DNA of 5,514 bases. Source: an uncultured Collinsella sp. GTDB taxonomy: Bacteria; Actinomycetota; Coriobacteriia; Coriobacteriales; Coriobacteriaceae. The notes under the pieces were generated by a model, which was not told where the DNA came from, searched no databases, and saw only the letters and a list, made by a program, of their open reading frames with translations. A program made the translations under genes and the position numbers. Of this stretch, positions 1 to 5,438 are shown in pieces. Positions within the stretch are counted from its first letter, which is position 1. Each line of letters begins with the position of its first letter. The stretch covers positions 1-5,514 of the forward strand of contig CABUDZ010000109.1 of the NCBI GenBank assembly GCA_902490445.1. The letters are read 5' to 3'.

Positions 1-78
1 GGACTTCCGCTCGATTGGGACAGGCGGGCCTTCGAGGCCGAGCGCAAAATGGATTTTAAAAAACACCTTGCCAAATAG
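1..78 (+). CDS. 3' end of an unidentified gene entering from the left
   Basis: Frame 1 is open from the first base to a TAG at 76-78 and gives 25 residues containing LDWDRRAFEAERK and ending DFKKHLAK. The mix of charged and aromatic residues, and G/C third bases in most codons, look like a real C-terminus. Frame 3 closes at a TAA by 57, and frame 2 runs on antisense into groEL with unlikely residues. The gene would converge on groEL with an 80-bp gap. I do not recognise the family from so short a piece. The start and most of the protein lie outside the window. Coding status is an inference from composition only. Confidence 0.45.
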   Translation, partial: GLPLDWDRRAFEAERKMDFKKHLAK

Positions 79-122
79 GAGCCTCTTTGCATGTCCGAGG
101 ACGTTCCGGAGAGAAACCCCCG

Positions 123-139
123 TCCCGCCCCCGGTGGGA
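123..139 (+). terminator. possible weak terminator hairpin between convergent genes
   Basis: On the + strand TCCCGCC (123-129) can pair with GGTGGGA (133-139) around a CCC loop, 7 bp with one G-U pair, followed by the short U-rich run in AGTTCT. It sits 45 bp past the stop at 78, so it could end the left-hand gene. On the groEL strand the wobble becomes an A-C mismatch and no T tract follows, so it is a poor terminator for groEL. I see no good intrinsic terminator for groEL before the edge of the window. Confidence 0.3.
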
Positions 140-158
140 GTTCTAGACCTTGTCGGCC

Positions 159-1796
159 TTAGTACATACCGCCGCCCTGCTGACCAGCGGTAGCAGCAGC
201 GATAGCGTCCTCAAGCTGAGTGTTTTTGGGCACATCGGAGACGGTAGCCTCGGTGATGAGGATCAGGCTGGCGACAGAAGCAGCGTTCTGCAGGGTGACG
301 CGGCTGACCTTGACGGGGTCGAGGACGCCCATCTCGATCATGTCGCCCCACTCGCCGTTGGCAGAGTTGAGACCCTGGCCGGCGGGCAGCTCGGCAACCT
401 TGTCGACCACGACAGCGCCCTCAAAGCCAGCGTTCTTGGCGATAGTAGCGACCGGAGCGGTCAGAGCCTTCTTGACGATATCGACGCCGATCTTCTCCTC
501 GGGGTCGTCGATCTCGACAGCATCGAGCGCAGGAGCAGCGTCCATGAAGGCGACGCCGCCACCGGCGACAATGCCCTCCTCGACAGCAGCGCGGGTAGCC
601 TGCAGGGCATCCTCGACGCGGTGCTTGATCTCCTTGAGCTCGGACTCGGTAGCAGCGCCGACCTTGATGACGGCAACGCCACCGGAGAGCTTGGCCAGGC
701 GCTCCTGGAGCTTCTCACGGTCGAAGTCAGAGGTGGTGTTCTCCATCTCGCCCTTAATCTGAGCGATGCGGGCGTCGATGGCCTCCTTGGAGCCAGCGCC
801 GCCGACGACGACGGTGTTGTCCTTGGAGATGGTGACGGACTTAGCGGTACCGAGCATATCGGCGGTGATGTCAGCGACCTTCACGCCCAGCTCGTCCAGA
901 GCGGCCTGGCCACCGGTGAGGACGGCGATGTCCTCGAGGATGCGCTTGCGGCGATCGCCGTAGCCCGGGGCCTTGACGGCGCAGACGTTGAGGGCGCCAC
1001 GGATCTTGTTGAGGACCAGGGTCGGCAGAGCCTCGCCGTCGATGTCCTCAGCGATGATGAGCAGGCCACGGCCGGCGCGCTGGACAGCCTCGAGAACAGG
1101 CATGATGTCCTGAACGCTGGAGATCTTCTGGTCGGTGATGAGGATGTACGGATCCTTCATCACGGCCTCCATGCGGTCGTTGTCCGTGACGAAATAAGCG
1201 GAGACATAGCCCTTGTCGAACTGCATGCCCTCGACGGTGTCGATGGTGATGTCGAACGTCTGGGAATCCTCGACGGTGATGACGCCGTCCTTGCCCACGA
1301 CCTCCATGGCCTCGGCGATCTTCTCGCCGACCTCGGGGTCACCAGCGGAGATGGTGCCGACGGAAGCGATCTGCTCCTTGGTCTCGACCGGCTTGGCCTG
1401 CTTCTTCATCTCGGCGACGGCGGCGTTTACGGCCTTGTCGATGCCGCGACGGATGGCCAGCGGGTTGGCGCCGGCGGCGACGTTGCGCAGACCGTCGTTG
1501 ACGATAGCCTGAGCGAGCAGGGTTGCGGTGGTGGTGCCGTCACCCACGGTGTCGTTGGTCTTGGTGGCGACCTCCTTCACCAGCTGAGCGCCCATGTTCT
1601 CGATGTTGTCCTCGAGCTCGATCTCCTTAGCGACGGAAACGCCGTCGTTGGTGATGGTCGGAGCACCGAACGTGCGCTGCAGAGCGACATAGCGGCCCTT
1701 GGGGCCCATGGTGACGGTAACGGCGTCGGCCAGAGTGTTGACGCCCTTGGCGAGCTTAGCGCGGGCATCGGTGTTGAACGTAATGTTCTTTGCCAT
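159..1796 (-). CDS. groEL: 60-kDa chaperonin GroEL
   Basis: Cytosolic ATP-driven chaperonin that forms double seven-subunit rings and folds proteins under the GroES lid. The 545 residues match the usual length. Visible landmarks are GPKG (31-34), Asp51, the nucleotide-binding GDGTTT (85-90), the chaperonin signature AAVEEGIVAGGG (403-414) and Asp396 in VEDAL, equivalent to the E. coli catalytic Asp398. The segment GPKGRYVAL replaces the commoner GPKGRNVVL, a variant I associate with coriobacteria. The C-terminus is short, GGGMY instead of several GGM repeats or the His-rich tail of some actinobacterial GroEL1 proteins. The ATG (1794-1796) has GGAGGA at 1806-1811, 9 nt upstream, and the stop is TAA at 159-161. 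It follows groES by 96 bp and should be co-transcribed with it. Confidence 0.98.
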   Translation of the reverse strand: MAKNITFNTDARAKLAKGVNTLADAVTVTMGPKGRYVALQRTFGAPTITNDGVSVAKEIELEDNIENMGAQLVKEVATKTNDTVGDGTTTATLLAQAIVNDGLRNVAAGANPLAIRRGIDKAVNAAVAEMKKQAKPVETKEQIASVGTISAGDPEVGEKIAEAMEVVGKDGVITVEDSQTFDITIDTVEGMQFDKGYVSAYFVTDNDRMEAVMKDPYILITDQKISSVQDIMPVLEAVQRAGRGLLIIAEDIDGEALPTLVLNKIRGALNVCAVKAPGYGDRRKRILEDIAVLTGGQAALDELGVKVADITADMLGTAKSVTISKDNTVVVGGAGSKEAIDARIAQIKGEMENTTSDFDREKLQERLAKLSGGVAVIKVGAATESELKEIKHRVEDALQATRAAVEEGIVAGGGVAFMDAAPALDAVEIDDPEEKIGVDIVKKALTAPVATIAKNAGFEGAVVVDKVAELPAGQGLNSANGEWGDMIEMGVLDPVKVSRVTLQNAASVASLILITEATVSDVPKNTQLEDAIAAATAGQQGGGMY

Positions 1797-1805
1797 GGTG
1801 AGTAA

Positions 1806-1811
1806 TCCTCC
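1806..1811 (-). promoter_or_regulatory. groEL ribosome binding site
   Basis: Read on the minus strand this is GGAGGA, 9 nt before the groEL ATG. It fixes the start, because no other ATG nearby has such a site and the MAKNITF N-terminus is canonical. Confidence 0.85.
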
Positions 1812-1829
1812 AAAAGAAATGTGACTCGC

Positions 1830-1858
1830 GTCGCCGCTTCCGAGTCCTATGCGGCGAC
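1830..1858 (-). other. intercistronic hairpin between groES and groEL
   Basis: GTCGCCGC (1830-1837) and GCGGCGAC (1851-1858) are perfect 8-nt complements around a 13-nt spacer. In the groESL mRNA they would form a stable hairpin about 18 nt upstream of the groEL ribosome binding site. No T tract follows, so it is not a classical terminator. Partial attenuation, an mRNA cleavage point or a stability element are possible. Such processing is known between groES and groEL in some bacteria, but nothing here proves it. Confidence 0.45.
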
Positions 1859-1892
1859 CGCGTTCAAAGACGAATCAGAGATTCTGACGAGA

Positions 1893-2186
1893 CTAGGCCT
1901 CGACGACGGCGTAGATGTCGTCGGCGCGCATCAGCAGATACTTCTCGCCGTCGACCTTGACCTCGTTGCCACCAAACTTACCGTAAATGACAACGTCGCC
2001 GACCTGAACGTCCATGGGGATGCGCTCGCCCTTGTCGTTGACCTTACCGGCACCCACGGCAACGATGGTGCCGCGCTGCGGCTTCTCCTGAGCGTTGCTG
2101 GCGATGTACAGACCAGAAGCGGTCTTCTGCTCGGCCTCGTCGGGCTTGACCAGGACGCGATCTGCAAGCGGCTTCAAAGACGACAT
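1893..2186 (-). CDS. groES: 10-kDa co-chaperonin GroES
   Basis: Heptameric lid of the GroEL folding chamber, cytosolic. The 97 residues fit the family, from the classic MSSLKPLADRVLVKP start, through the mobile-loop region EAEQKTASGLYI and the roof-loop segment GKVNDKGER, to the conserved VGDVVIYGKFGG and a YLLMRADDIYAVVE end. The ATG at 2184-2186 is chosen because AAAGGAGG (2195-2202) lies 8 nt upstream. An in-frame ATG 11 codons further up (2217-2219) falls in a leader hairpin loop and has no ribosome binding site. It is the first gene of groESL. Its leader carries a GC hairpin, and an AT-rich dyad lies further upstream. Confidence 0.98.
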   Translation of the reverse strand: MSSLKPLADRVLVKPDEAEQKTASGLYIASNAQEKPQRGTIVAVGAGKVNDKGERIPMDVQVGDVVIYGKFGGNEVKVDGEKYLLMRADDIYAVVEA

Positions 2187-2194
2187 GCTTGTTT

Positions 2195-2202
2195 CCTCCT
2201 TT
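2195..2202 (-). promoter_or_regulatory. groES ribosome binding site
   Basis: On the minus strand this reads AAAGGAGG, a near-perfect anti-SD match 8 nt before the groES ATG. It decides the start over the upstream in-frame ATG at 2219. Confidence 0.9.
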
Positions 2203-2207
2203 GTGGG

Positions 2208-2228
2208 CCGCGCGGTCATGCCGCGCGG
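2208..2228 (-). other. GC-only leader hairpin of groESL (repeated self-complementary octamer)
   Basis: The octamer CCGCGCGG occurs at 2208-2215 and 2221-2228 with 5 bases between. Because it is its own reverse complement, the copies are both direct and inverted repeats. In the groES leader RNA they give an 8-bp all-GC stem with a CAUGA loop, ending 5 nt before the AAAGGAGG site. A perfect DNA palindrome, GGGTTAACCC (2227-2236), overlaps its upstream edge. The structure is visible in the sequence. A role as mRNA stabiliser, translation modulator or protein operator is inference. Confidence 0.55.
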
Positions 2229-2278
2229 GTTAACCCTTTTTGTTTGCGTACGCGTTGAATGGTACCCACGAATGGCGG

Positions 2279-2284
2279 GTTATA
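2279..2284 (-). promoter_or_regulatory. likely groESL promoter -10 element
   Basis: On the minus strand this reads TATAAC, a 5/6 match to the sigma70 -10 consensus in the AT-rich island upstream of groES, predicting a start near 2272 and a leader of about 85 nt. No good -35 is found at 16-18 bp. A TTGACT (2293-2298) is only 8 bp away and cannot be its partner. The dyad at 2291-2319 covers the -35 zone, as an operator would. Confidence 0.4.
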
Positions 2285-2290
2285 CAACAC

Positions 2291-2319
2291 AGAGTCAAAA
2301 AATCTTATTTTTTGGCACT
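2291..2319. promoter_or_regulatory. imperfect inverted repeat, candidate operator between divergent genes
   Basis: The left arm is AGAGTCAAAAAAT (2291-2303) and the right arm is ATTTTTTGGCACT (2307-2319), with CTT between. The arms match at 11 of 13 positions, and the inner 8 (CAAAAAAT/ATTTTTTG) match perfectly. It is neither CIRCE (TTAGCACTC-N9-GAGTGCTAA) nor HAIR (CTTGAGT-N7-ACTCAAG), and it contains only a single CtsR-like half site (AGTCAAA). It is centred about 20 bp upstream of the putative groESL -10 and about 95 bp upstream of the rightward promoter, so it could control either. The binding protein is unknown. Confidence 0.45.
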
Positions 2320-2399
2320 TAGATTTTCTGAATGTCGGAGGATAACTTATGCGCAGCCCCAAGGCGGACCGGAAAGCATGAAGTTTTAGCGCGGCAACT

Positions 2400-2427
2400 T
2401 TGTGAATCAGCTTCTCAAGACTACAAT
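2400..2427 (+). promoter_or_regulatory. sigma70-like promoter for the small Cys/His membrane protein gene
   Basis: TTGTGA (2400-2405, 4/6) is followed after 16 bp by TACAAT (2422-2427, 5/6). Transcription would begin near 2434 and leave a leader of about 36 nt before the ATG at 2470. It lies inside the upstream part of the longer possible reading frame (from 2332), which supports the shorter start. Confidence 0.5.
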
Positions 2428-2469
2428 CCTCCAGATGAAATATGCCCAGATGAGAGGAAGGGAGGGCAG

Positions 2470-2838
2470 ATGACTGATGAGCTGAGCACCTCGGCATGGC
2501 GAGATATAGCACCGAATCGCGATGCACACGACTCCATGCCGCCCGTTCGCACTCGCCTGCTCGCCCTGGCTCTCGTCTTCGCCCTTCTCGCGGTAACCAT
2601 CCTCTCCCCCATCGCAGCCGCCTATGAGTTGCATCATGACTGCACCGGCGCGGGCTGCACCATCTGCGCCGAGCTCGCCGGCAATCTGTCGATCGCCCGT
2701 GGCGGTGGCACCGTCCCCGTGGGCGCGACATCGTTCATCATCCTCTTGCTGATCTCCGCCCTAGCCGTCATCGGCACCGAGCGATCTTCATATGCCCCGG
2801 TCACCCTATTATCCCTCAGGGTCCGCCTGGACGATTAG
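2470..2838 (+). CDS. small two-helix membrane protein with HHDC-x4-C-x2-C motif, possibly metal-related
   Basis: This 122-residue protein has a polar N-terminus, a first hydrophobic segment at about 28-50 ending SPIAAAY, then a short loop with His55, His56, Asp57, Cys58, Cys63 and Cys66, and a second hydrophobic segment at about 85-102. The tail ends LLSLRVRLDD. By the positive-inside rule the Cys/His loop would face outward, where it could bind zinc or another soft metal. Small proteins of this design occur, as I recall, beside zinc-uptake genes in Gram-positive bacteria, and the next gene here is a remnant of a ZnuA-like protein; the link to metal handling is inference. The ATG at 2470 is preceded by AGGAAGGGAGGG (2455-2466). 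A longer reading from 2332 has no ribosome binding site and would contain the promoter. Confidence 0.75.
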   Translation: MTDELSTSAWRDIAPNRDAHDSMPPVRTRLLALALVFALLAVTILSPIAAAYELHHDCTGAGCTICAELAGNLSIARGGGTVPVGATSFIILLLISALAVIGTERSSYAPVTLLSLRVRLDD

Positions 2839-2868
2839 CGGCTCCCAATTGAATCAAATAGCTACCGC

Positions 2869-2902
2869 GTGCCACAGCGGCATCGCCTTCGGCCGTCGGC
2901 AC
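2869..2902 (+). other. possible RNA hairpin in the gap after the small membrane protein gene
   Basis: GTGCC (2869-2873) pairs with GGCAC (2898-2902), and inside GCGGC can pair with GCCGT. A loose T-run (TTTT at 2916-2919) follows only 13 nt later, so this is at best a leaky terminator or attenuator. The gap 2839-2936 otherwise shows nothing recognisable. Confidence 0.25.
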
Positions 2903-2936
2903 CCCGGCGCAACCGTTTTCAATTCAGAAGCAATCT

Positions 2937-3172
2937 ATGAACAACCGAATCTACCGTCGCCATCCCAAGCGGCGTCCTATTCGTCACCGTGGCCCCATGG
3001 CGGCGGCATATATGTCCCTTGTAAGTGCGGTCTTTGCTCTCGCCGCTTCTGACGACAACGCGTCCAGCTCGACCCCGTCGAGGGACTCGCTGACAAACAG
3101 CTTAAAGCCGGCGAGGATTACCCGCCCATCATGAACGACAACCTGGAGAAGCTCGTGAAGACGCTGAACTAG
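2937..3172 (+). pseudogene. remnant of a ZnuA/AdcA-type metal ABC transporter binding protein gene, middle deleted
   Basis: From ATG 2937 the frame gives a basic N-terminus (MNNRIYRRHPKRRPIRHRG) and a hydrophobic core MAAAYMSLVSAVFALAA, a typical lipoprotein export signal, except that the lipobox Cys is Ser (LAAS). Beyond about 3050 this frame becomes meaningless. In another frame, 3053-3172 reads VQLDPVEGLADKQLKAGEDY followed by PPIMNDNLEKLVKTLN and TAG. This resembles the last helix region of TroA-family zinc/manganese binding proteins (typically xLxPLEGLTxEExKxGxDYxxxMxxNLexLxxAL). The two ends lie within about 20 bp in different frames, so some 230-260 residues, including the metal-binding His/Asp/Glu, are gone. 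The small Cys/His protein precedes it and the LTA-synthase-like gene starts 18 bp after its stop. An assembly error is an alternative to a true deletion. Confidence 0.55.
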
Positions 3173-3180
3173 GAGTAAGG
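3171..3180 (+). promoter_or_regulatory. ribosome binding region of the LTA-synthase-like gene
   Basis: AGGAG (3171-3175) overlaps the stop codon of the upstream remnant and AAGG lies at 3177-3180, respectively 15 and 10 nt before the ATG at 3191. The spacing also leaves in-frame ATGs at 3197 and 3203 possible, changing only 2-4 residues. Confidence 0.5.
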
Positions 3181-3190
3181 AACAGAGACG

Positions 3191-5254
3191 ATGAAGATGA
3201 GCATGAAGGATCTGAAAAGCTGGATGACCGACCATCCCTACCCCCGTACGCTGGCAACGATCGGCGGCGCTTCGATATGCTCGATGCTCGCCCTCGAGCT
3301 GCCCTCCAACCATGAGCTATGGAAGATGCAGCCCGGACCGGCACTTTTGGAGCTTTTGCTCATCTTCTGCTTCTTGTGCCTGTTGTTCTATCTGCCGCAC
3401 CGCCGTAAGACCCCCGCAATCGTGGGCATCGCTGCGCTCGCCAGCATCGGTATCGCCGAGTACTTCGTAATCACGTTCAAATCGATGCCCATCCAACCCG
3501 GAGACCTGTTCGCCCTCTCGACCGCTGCGACGGTCGCCGGCAGCTACACCTATGAGCTCAGCACTTTCTGCTTCATGGGGCTTGCCGCCGCGGCCTTGGG
3601 AATCGCGCTAATCGTCCTCATTCCGCATGATGCATGTGGGCGACCGCCGCACCGCGCATCGGAAACGTCCCCCGAGCCCATCGACCATACGATGTCTGCG
3701 TCCTTGAAATCGAAGGACCCAAAGGCGTCTCCGGCAACCGAGGGGACATCGACAGCGCCGAGGGAGCATCCAGTCGCAACCAAATCCAAACTCCCCCTCT
3801 CCGTCGACCGTCGTACCGCACTTGTTGCCGGAGCCGTGCTGGGGGCGCAGACCTTCATCAGCTATTACGACACCTTGGGCATCAAGCTTCATACCTGGAA
3901 GCCCCTCGAGAGCTATTACAGTCAGGGGTTTCTCCCCACCTTCATTTCGAGCGCGCAAAAAATGGTGCCGCCTAAACCCAAGCACTACAAGAGCGGTGAG
4001 GCCTCGGCGATCATCAAGCGCCTTGCCGCGCGCTGGAACGCGGGCACGAACGGCATCGCCGACCCCTCCCGTGCCGCTGCCGTCGAACAGTTTGACCAGC
4101 TCAAGCCCTCAGTCATCTGCATCATGAACGAGTCCTTCGCCGACCTTTCAATCTTTAACGAACTGGGCTGCGGCTATAAGGGGCCCGAGCGCTTCAAAGC
4201 CATCGACAACGCGCTTCTGCAGGGAGTGAGCTACATGAGCGCCTTCGGTGCCGGCACCTGTAACAGCGAGTTCGAGTTCTTAACCGGACACTCCATGGCA
4301 TTCCTGGGCGCTGGCGTCTACCCGTTCATGACCTACAACCTGGCCCCGAGCGAGAACCTCGCCCGTCAGTTCAAGAGACTCGGCTATCGCACCGTGGCCA
4401 TGCACCCCAACCACGCCACCAACTGGAATCGCGAGAACGTCTTCGCGGACATGGGATTCGACGAGTTCCTCTCGATCGAGGACTTCGCCGGCGCACCCGA
4501 GCTCTGCCGCAAGGTCACCGACGCCGCCACCTACGACAAGTGCCTCGAGGTACTAAAGCAGAGCGACCAGCCGATCTTCATCCACGACGTGACGATGCAA
4601 AACCACTCCGCCTATGACACGGGCTTGGTGCCCACCGACCAGCAACTGCACCTTGCCGTCGAAGGTGTGTCCGACAAAGTTATCACCTGGACCAATGAAT
4701 ACTGCTCGCTCATGGAAGCGTCCGATGCCGCCTTCGCCGCCTTCCTGGAAAAGCTGCGTGATCTCGACCGCCCCGTCGTCGTGGTGATGTACGGCGACCA
4801 CCAGCCGTTCTTCACCGACCGCTACAACGACCTCTACTTTACCGATGAGGACGATGCCACACATACCGAGCGCATCTGGCAGACACGCTATGTGGTCTGG
4901 GCGAACTACGATGTCGCCGGCAACGCACAAACGAGTGGGGAACTCAACACAAGCATCAATAACGTCGGTGCACTCGCACTCAATGCCATCGGTGCCCCGC
5001 TCACCGCCTACCAACGCGCACGCTTGCAAAACCGAGCGCACATGCCGGCGATAAACGTGGTGGGGGCGCAGGATGCGCACGGCGTTTGGTATACAGCCGA
5101 GGCCAAGAACGTTCCCGCCAAGACCGCCAATGCGCGCGATTGCCTGGACCGCATGCAATATCGTAAGCTCTTCGACCACGAAGGCTCGGTCTTTGCCACC
5201 CATAAGCAGGCGGCCGCCAACGAAACCGACCCCAACGCAGCTCCGGGAGCCTAG
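3191..5254 (+). CDS. lipoteichoic-acid-synthase family membrane phosphotransferase (sulfatase fold)
   Basis: A 687-residue polytopic protein with an external catalytic domain of the LtaS/alkaline-phosphatase superfamily. These enzymes transfer glycerol phosphate from phosphatidylglycerol onto a glycolipid or growing polymer. Hydrophobic segments lie at about 19-37, 50-68, 76-96, 124-144 and 209-225, and PHRRKTP after the second fits an inside loop. Residues 145-208 form a Pro/Ser/Thr/Lys-rich linker. The catalytic landmarks of S. aureus LtaS are present: metal-binding Glu314 in IMNESFADL, nucleophile Thr356 in GAGTCNSEFEFLTG, the WNR of substrate binding at 412-414, His472 in MQNHSAY, and Asp536-His537 in YGDHQPF. 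The C-terminal tail from about 635 is polar and lacks a known domain. Gene and residues are intact. The polymer made, and whether the enzyme is a synthase, a primase or a phosphoglycerol transferase, cannot be told from sequence, so no symbol is given. Confidence 0.9.
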   Translation: MKMSMKDLKSWMTDHPYPRTLATIGGASICSMLALELPSNHELWKMQPGPALLELLLIFCFLCLLFYLPHRRKTPAIVGIAALASIGIAEYFVITFKSMPIQPGDLFALSTAATVAGSYTYELSTFCFMGLAAAALGIALIVLIPHDACGRPPHRASETSPEPIDHTMSASLKSKDPKASPATEGTSTAPREHPVATKSKLPLSVDRRTALVAGAVLGAQTFISYYDTLGIKLHTWKPLESYYSQGFLPTFISSAQKMVPPKPKHYKSGEASAIIKRLAARWNAGTNGIADPSRAAAVEQFDQLKPSVICIMNESFADLSIFNELGCGYKGPERFKAIDNALLQGVSYMSAFGAGTCNSEFEFLTGHSMAFLGAGVYPFMTYNLAPSENLARQFKRLGYRTVAMHPNHATNWNRENVFADMGFDEFLSIEDFAGAPELCRKVTDAATYDKCLEVLKQSDQPIFIHDVTMQNHSAYDTGLVPTDQQLHLAVEGVSDKVITWTNEYCSLMEASDAAFAAFLEKLRDLDRPVVVVMYGDHQPFFTDRYNDLYFTDEDDATHTERIWQTRYVVWANYDVAGNAQTSGELNTSINNVGALALNAIGAPLTAYQRARLQNRAHMPAINVVGAQDAHGVWYTAEAKNVPAKTANARDCLDRMQYRKLFDHEGSVFATHKQAAANETDPNAAPGA

Positions 5255-5291
5255 GGTTGACCAATCTCGGGCCCGGTATTCAGAAAAGTCA

Positions 5292-5343
5292 GTGCAGCAA
5301 AATGGCGATGCGGATAGGAACGTAGGCATGGTTTTCACTGCAC
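5292..5343 (+). other. long imperfect hairpin, possible antiterminator or aptamer-like element
   Basis: On the + strand GTGCAG (5292-5297) pairs with CTGCAC (5338-5343). Inside it AAAA (5299-5302) pairs with TTTT (5332-5335) and ATGC (5308-5311) with GCAT (5326-5329), leaving a 14-nt purine-rich loop GGATAGGAACGTAG. The 3' arm (TGCAC, 5339-5343) is the same stretch that forms the 5' arm of the terminator at 5339-5377, so the two structures exclude each other. I do not recognise a known riboswitch class. Confidence 0.35.
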
Positions 5344-5377
5344 GCTCGGGTCCCCTGGGGAGCACCGTGCATTTTTT
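5339..5377 (+). terminator. intrinsic terminator downstream of the LTA-synthase-like gene
   Basis: TGCACG (5339-5344) pairs with CGTGCA (5366-5371) and is followed at once by six T (5372-5377). Inside, CTC (5345-5347) can pair with GAG (5360-5362), with extra G/C pairing in the loop. It lies 84 bp past the stop of the LTA-synthase-like gene and points the same way. It may simply end that transcript, or act as the terminator half of an attenuator for a gene to the right. Confidence 0.6.
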
Positions 5378-5438
5378 CGAGTATTCAGCAGGCCAGGACG
5401 GCTGCATACGCGCCGGACACACCATATTGGTCCCAAGA

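Larger units (their letters stand above)
5276..5388. repeat. pair of 8-bp direct repeats GTATTCAG bracketing a structured segment
   Basis: GTATTCAG occurs at 5276-5283 and again at 5381-5388. The 97 bp between contain the two overlapping hairpins described separately. The arrangement resembles a small insertion with a target duplication, but no clear terminal inverted repeats are seen, and two octamers 105 bp apart may be chance. Confidence 0.3.

Noticed and set aside
117..134. G-quadruplex on the groEL strand downstream of its stop
   Set aside because: Only three runs of three or more G (5, 3, 5) occur, so a canonical four-run motif is lacking.
150..1805. 551-codon + strand open frame covering groEL
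   Set aside because: It is the mirror of groEL. Its Asp/Gly/Leu-rich peptide follows from GC-biased codons read in antisense, it has no family resemblance, and groEL is certain.
2187..2219. Upstream in-frame ATG for groES
   Set aside because: It lies in the loop of the leader hairpin with no ribosome binding site. The canonical start is at 2186 behind AAAGGAGG.
2293..2298. TTGACT as the -35 of the groESL promoter
   Set aside because: Only 8 bp separate it from TATAAC, and at 17-18 bp downstream there is no -10-like hexamer.
2187..2331. CIRCE or HAIR heat-shock operator
   Set aside because: Neither strand contains the CIRCE arms TTAGCACTC/GAGTGCTAA or the HAIR arms CTTGAGT/ACTCAAG. The only dyad has different arms.
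2332..2469. N-terminal extension of the small Cys/His protein to an ATG at 2332
   Set aside because: That ATG has no ribosome binding site, the extra 46 residues are not protein-like, and a plausible promoter lies within it. ATG 2470 has a strong site.
2216..2731. 171-codon minus strand open frame opposite the small membrane protein
   Set aside because: Antisense, Arg-rich, overlaps the divergent control region and has no usable ribosome binding site.
2792..3052. 86-codon + frame overlapping the end of the small protein gene and the remnant
   Set aside because: It shares the frame of the ZnuA-like tail but is cut off by TGA at 3050-3052. Its peptide does not resemble a binding protein and it begins inside another gene without a ribosome binding site.
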